NCBI RefSeq assembly: GCF_039543665.1
Contig: NZ_BAABKE010000001.1
Location: 186,001 to 250,000, forward strand
DNA: 64,000 bases
DNA from: Wohlfahrtiimonas larvae
Lineage (GTDB): Bacteria; Pseudomonadota; Gammaproteobacteria; Cardiobacteriales; Wohlfahrtiimonadaceae
Reading direction: 5' to 3'
Below are positions 61,735 to 64,000 of this stretch, piece after piece (within the stretch, counting starts at the first letter, position 1; each line of letters opens with the position of its first letter). A program made the position numbers and the translations under genes. The notes beneath the pieces were generated by a model. It did not search any database. It saw nothing but the letters and a program-made list of their open reading frames with translations, and was not told the origin of the DNA.

Positions 61735-64000
61735 ATGTCACATTCCCAAGAAATTCATCAGCGTCCAATTATTGCGATTCGTGATTTAGTGGTATTCCCA
61801 ACGTTGACAGTACCACTTTTGATTGGTCGTCCACTTTCTATGGGCGCACTGCAAGCAGCCGAAGATTTTAATAATGAAGTGTTGCTTGTGACTCATATCT
61901 CTATGGATAGCGAAATTGTGGATATGGAAAGCGTGTACGGTACCGGTGTTGTGGGTCGTATCATTCAAAAAGTTCAGATTGAAGATGGTACATATAAAGT
62001 ACTCGTGGAAACAACTGAACGTATCAAGTTGCATGCAATTAATAAGGTTGTGGCAGATGATAGCGAAGAAGACTTAGATTATTGCATTGCTGATTATTCA
62101 TTAGAGCCCATCGAAGAGGATTTATCAGAAAACTTATCGAAAGTTTATGGCAATGTGATTCGTAATTTATTCAATAATATTTCGACATTGACGAAAATTC
62201 CTGAAGATTTATTGAAAAATATTAAGCATGAAGATGACTTAATGCAGTTGGCGATTAAAGTCATTAATTATTTGCCTGTTTCCATTGCGAAAAAACAAGA
62301 AGTACTGGAAGAGCCTGCATTAGGACAATTGGTGAAAAACTTAGTATCACAATTGACTTATGAGGTGGATGTTTTAGAAACACAAAATCGTATTCAAGCT
62401 TCTGTACAAAAACAGATGAGTAAAAATCAGCGTGAATACTATTTGAATGAACAAATCAAAGCCATTCGCACAGAATTGGACGATTTGAATGATTCAGGCT
62501 TATCTGAGTTAGATCAGTTGGAAGAAAAAATTCTAAAAGCTAAAATGCCAAAAGAGGCTGAAGAAAAAGCTTTGACAGAATTAAAACGTTTAAAATCTAT
62601 GCCTGCAATGTCATCAGAAGGCACAGTTGCACGTACGTATATTGATTGGTTATTGAAAATGCCATGGAATAAACGTTCACGTTTGAAATATGACATTGTG
62701 AAAGCGGAAGATCGTTTGGATCAAGATCATTCTGGCTTAGAAAAAGTGAAAGAACGTATTTTAGAATATTTGGCAGTGACTAATCACACGAAAAGCGTGA
62801 AGGGCAATATTTTATGCTTAATTGGCCCACCGGGCGTTGGTAAAACAACATTAGCACGCTCAATTGCAGATGCAACAGGCCGAGAATTAGTGCGTATGAG
62901 TTTAGGCGGCGTGCATGATGAATCAGAAATTCGTGGGCATCGTCGGACTTACATTGGCGCATTGCCAGGTAAAATTGTGCAGATGCTTGCAAAAGCTAAA
63001 ACAAAAAATCCATTGATGTTATTGGATGAGATTGACAAAATGGGTTCAGATTATAAAGGTGATCCGGCTCATGCGATGTTGGAAGTTTTAGATCCTGAGC
63101 AAAACTCAACTTTTAATGATCACTATTTAGATGTGGATGTGGATCTCTCAGAGGTGATGTTCATTGCGACAGCAAATAGCTTTAATATTCCAGGGCCATT
63201 GCGTGATCGTATGGAAATCATTGAATTATCAAGTTATACAGAGCTTGAGAAGTTGGATATCGCAAAAAACTACTTGTTGCCAAAACAGTTGAAAGAGCAT
63301 AAGTTGAAAGAAGATGCGATCAAAATTTCAGATAGCCTAATGTTAGATATCATTCGTTTATATACGAAAGAAGCGGGTGTTCGTTCGTTGGATCGCGAGC
63401 TTGCTAAAGTTTGCCGTAAAGTGATCAAAGAGATCATGAAAAAATCTGATGGTAAAAAAGGTAAAGCAGCCGTTAAAGTTAACGATCATAAACCTGTGAC
63501 ATTGACGAAGAAAATGTTGGAATCATATTTAGGAATGCCACGTTTCCGCTTTGGTGTGAAAGAGAAAGATGATCAAGTGGGGTATGTGAATGGTTTAGCT
63601 TGGACACAGTTGGGCGGTGAATTATTGGGCATTGAAGTAGAAGTAATGCCGGGCAAAGGTAACTTAATCACAACAGGTAGTTTGGGTGATGTGATGAAAG
63701 AATCTATGCGTACAGCCATGAGCTTGATTCGTTCTCGTGCCCAATCTTATGGATTAGCACACGACTTTGCAGATAAATTAGATATTCATGTTCATGCACC
63801 AGAAGGCGCTGTGCCAAAAGATGGGCCAAGTGCAGGTGGTGCAATCACTGTTGCGATTCTATCAGCACTATTAAACCAAGCGATTCGTTCTGATATTGGG
63901 ATGACAGGTGAGGTTACATTGCGTGGTAATATCTTAGCTATTGGTGGATTGAAAGAAAAATTATTGGCGGCTGCTCGTGCAGGATTGAAAACAGTATTGA
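61735..64000 (+). CDS. lon: ATP-dependent protease Lon (3' end outside window)
   Basis: An open frame runs 755 codons from the ATG at 61735 to the right edge. The N-terminal substrate-binding domain (RPIIAIRDLVVFPTLTVPLLIGR) is followed by a coiled region. The AAA+ module has Walker A GPPGVGKTTLA near 366 and Walker B LLDEIDKM near 424. The Ser-Lys protease domain has the catalytic Ser in KDGPSAGGA near 700 and GGLKEKLLAAARAG near the window end, with the catalytic Lys. GGAG lies 12 nt before the ATG, a long spacing. Some tens of residues are missing at the C-terminus. Confidence 0.95.
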   Translation, partial: MSHSQEIHQRPIIAIRDLVVFPTLTVPLLIGRPLSMGALQAAEDFNNEVLLVTHISMDSEIVDMESVYGTGVVGRIIQKVQIEDGTYKVLVETTERIKLHAINKVVADDSEEDLDYCIADYSLEPIEEDLSENLSKVYGNVIRNLFNNISTLTKIPEDLLKNIKHEDDLMQLAIKVINYLPVSIAKKQEVLEEPALGQLVKNLVSQLTYEVDVLETQNRIQASVQKQMSKNQREYYLNEQIKAIRTELDDLNDSGLSELDQLEEKILKAKMPKEAEEKALTELKRLKSMPAMSSEGTVARTYIDWLLKMPWNKRSRLKYDIVKAEDRLDQDHSGLEKVKERILEYLAVTNHTKSVKGNILCLIGPPGVGKTTLARSIADATGRELVRMSLGGVHDESEIRGHRRTYIGALPGKIVQMLAKAKTKNPLMLLDEIDKMGSDYKGDPAHAMLEVLDPEQNSTFNDHYLDVDVDLSEVMFIATANSFNIPGPLRDRMEIIELSSYTELEKLDIAKNYLLPKQLKEHKLKEDAIKISDSLMLDIIRLYTKEAGVRSLDRELAKVCRKVIKEIMKKSDGKKGKAAVKVNDHKPVTLTKKMLESYLGMPRFRFGVKEKDDQVGYVNGLAWTQLGGELLGIEVEVMPGKGNLITTGSLGDVMKESMRTAMSLIRSRAQSYGLAHDFADKLDIHVHAPEGAVPKDGPSAGGAITVAILSALLNQAIRSDIGMTGEVTLRGNILAIGGLKEKLLAAARAGLKTVL

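Overview
The window is an AT-rich stretch of core chromosome from a gammaproteobacterium. Four gene orders support this: thrS-infC-rpmI-rplT-pheS-pheT-ihfA with infC opening on an AUU codon; secG followed by tRNA-Leu(GAG); the neighbours pilC, pilD, coaE and zapD; and ybeZ-ybeY. The genus is not proven. The low GC, the small operons and the type IV pilin would fit the Cardiobacteriales (Wohlfahrtiimonas/Ignatzschineria-like), but that is a guess. I see no prophage, insertion sequence, CRISPR array or integron. Almost everything is housekeeping, with a few accessory operons in the first 20 kb.

Layout. 1-8.5 kb: a cut-off secreted protein, a PhnD-like binding protein without a signal peptide, an IMPase/HisN-like phosphatase, a DpaA-like L,D-transpeptidase lipoprotein, tRNA-Ser(GGA), an MFS drug exporter with its TetR regulator, mdaB-dkgB with a divergent LysR, a YiiX-like hydrolase and a small lipoprotein. 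8.6-15.7 kb: the translation operons thrS to ihfA. 15.7-20.3 kb: accessory genes, namely an amidase with a 59-aa partner-like ORF and a LysR, then an AhpD-like/TetR/DsrE operon with a clear operator. 20.3-26.1 kb: smpB-yajD, two tandem tRNA-Arg(ACG) units, the three-gene transhydrogenase and dnaB. 26.2-34 kb: mepK, pyrE-nudF-yciO, rplS, an ELM1-family protein with waaL, htpX, and ybeZ-ybeY. 34-39.7 kb: pilB, ridA-rsuA-rsmC and pckA.

39.8-48.4 kb is one long minus-strand elongasome cluster, mreB-mreC-mreD-mrdA-rodA-mltB-rlpA-dacA, joining the MreB scaffold to the PBP2/RodA synthase and to trimming enzymes. 48.5-58.4 kb runs on the plus strand: tpiA, secG, tRNA-Leu, pilC-pilD-coaE-zapD, fabG-acpP-fabF and mltG-tmk-holB. 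58.4-59.5 kb holds a 570-bp non-coding gap with a duplicated, terminator-ended element, then the type IV pilin gene. uvrB and a truncated lon close the window and are divergently transcribed.

The parts least explained by known genes are the duplicated element upstream of the pilin gene, the structured leader of the amidase operon, the overlap of terminator and promoter at rplT/pheS, and the sigma-32-like promoters at htpX and between uvrB and lon. All promoter and RNA-structure calls were made by eye.
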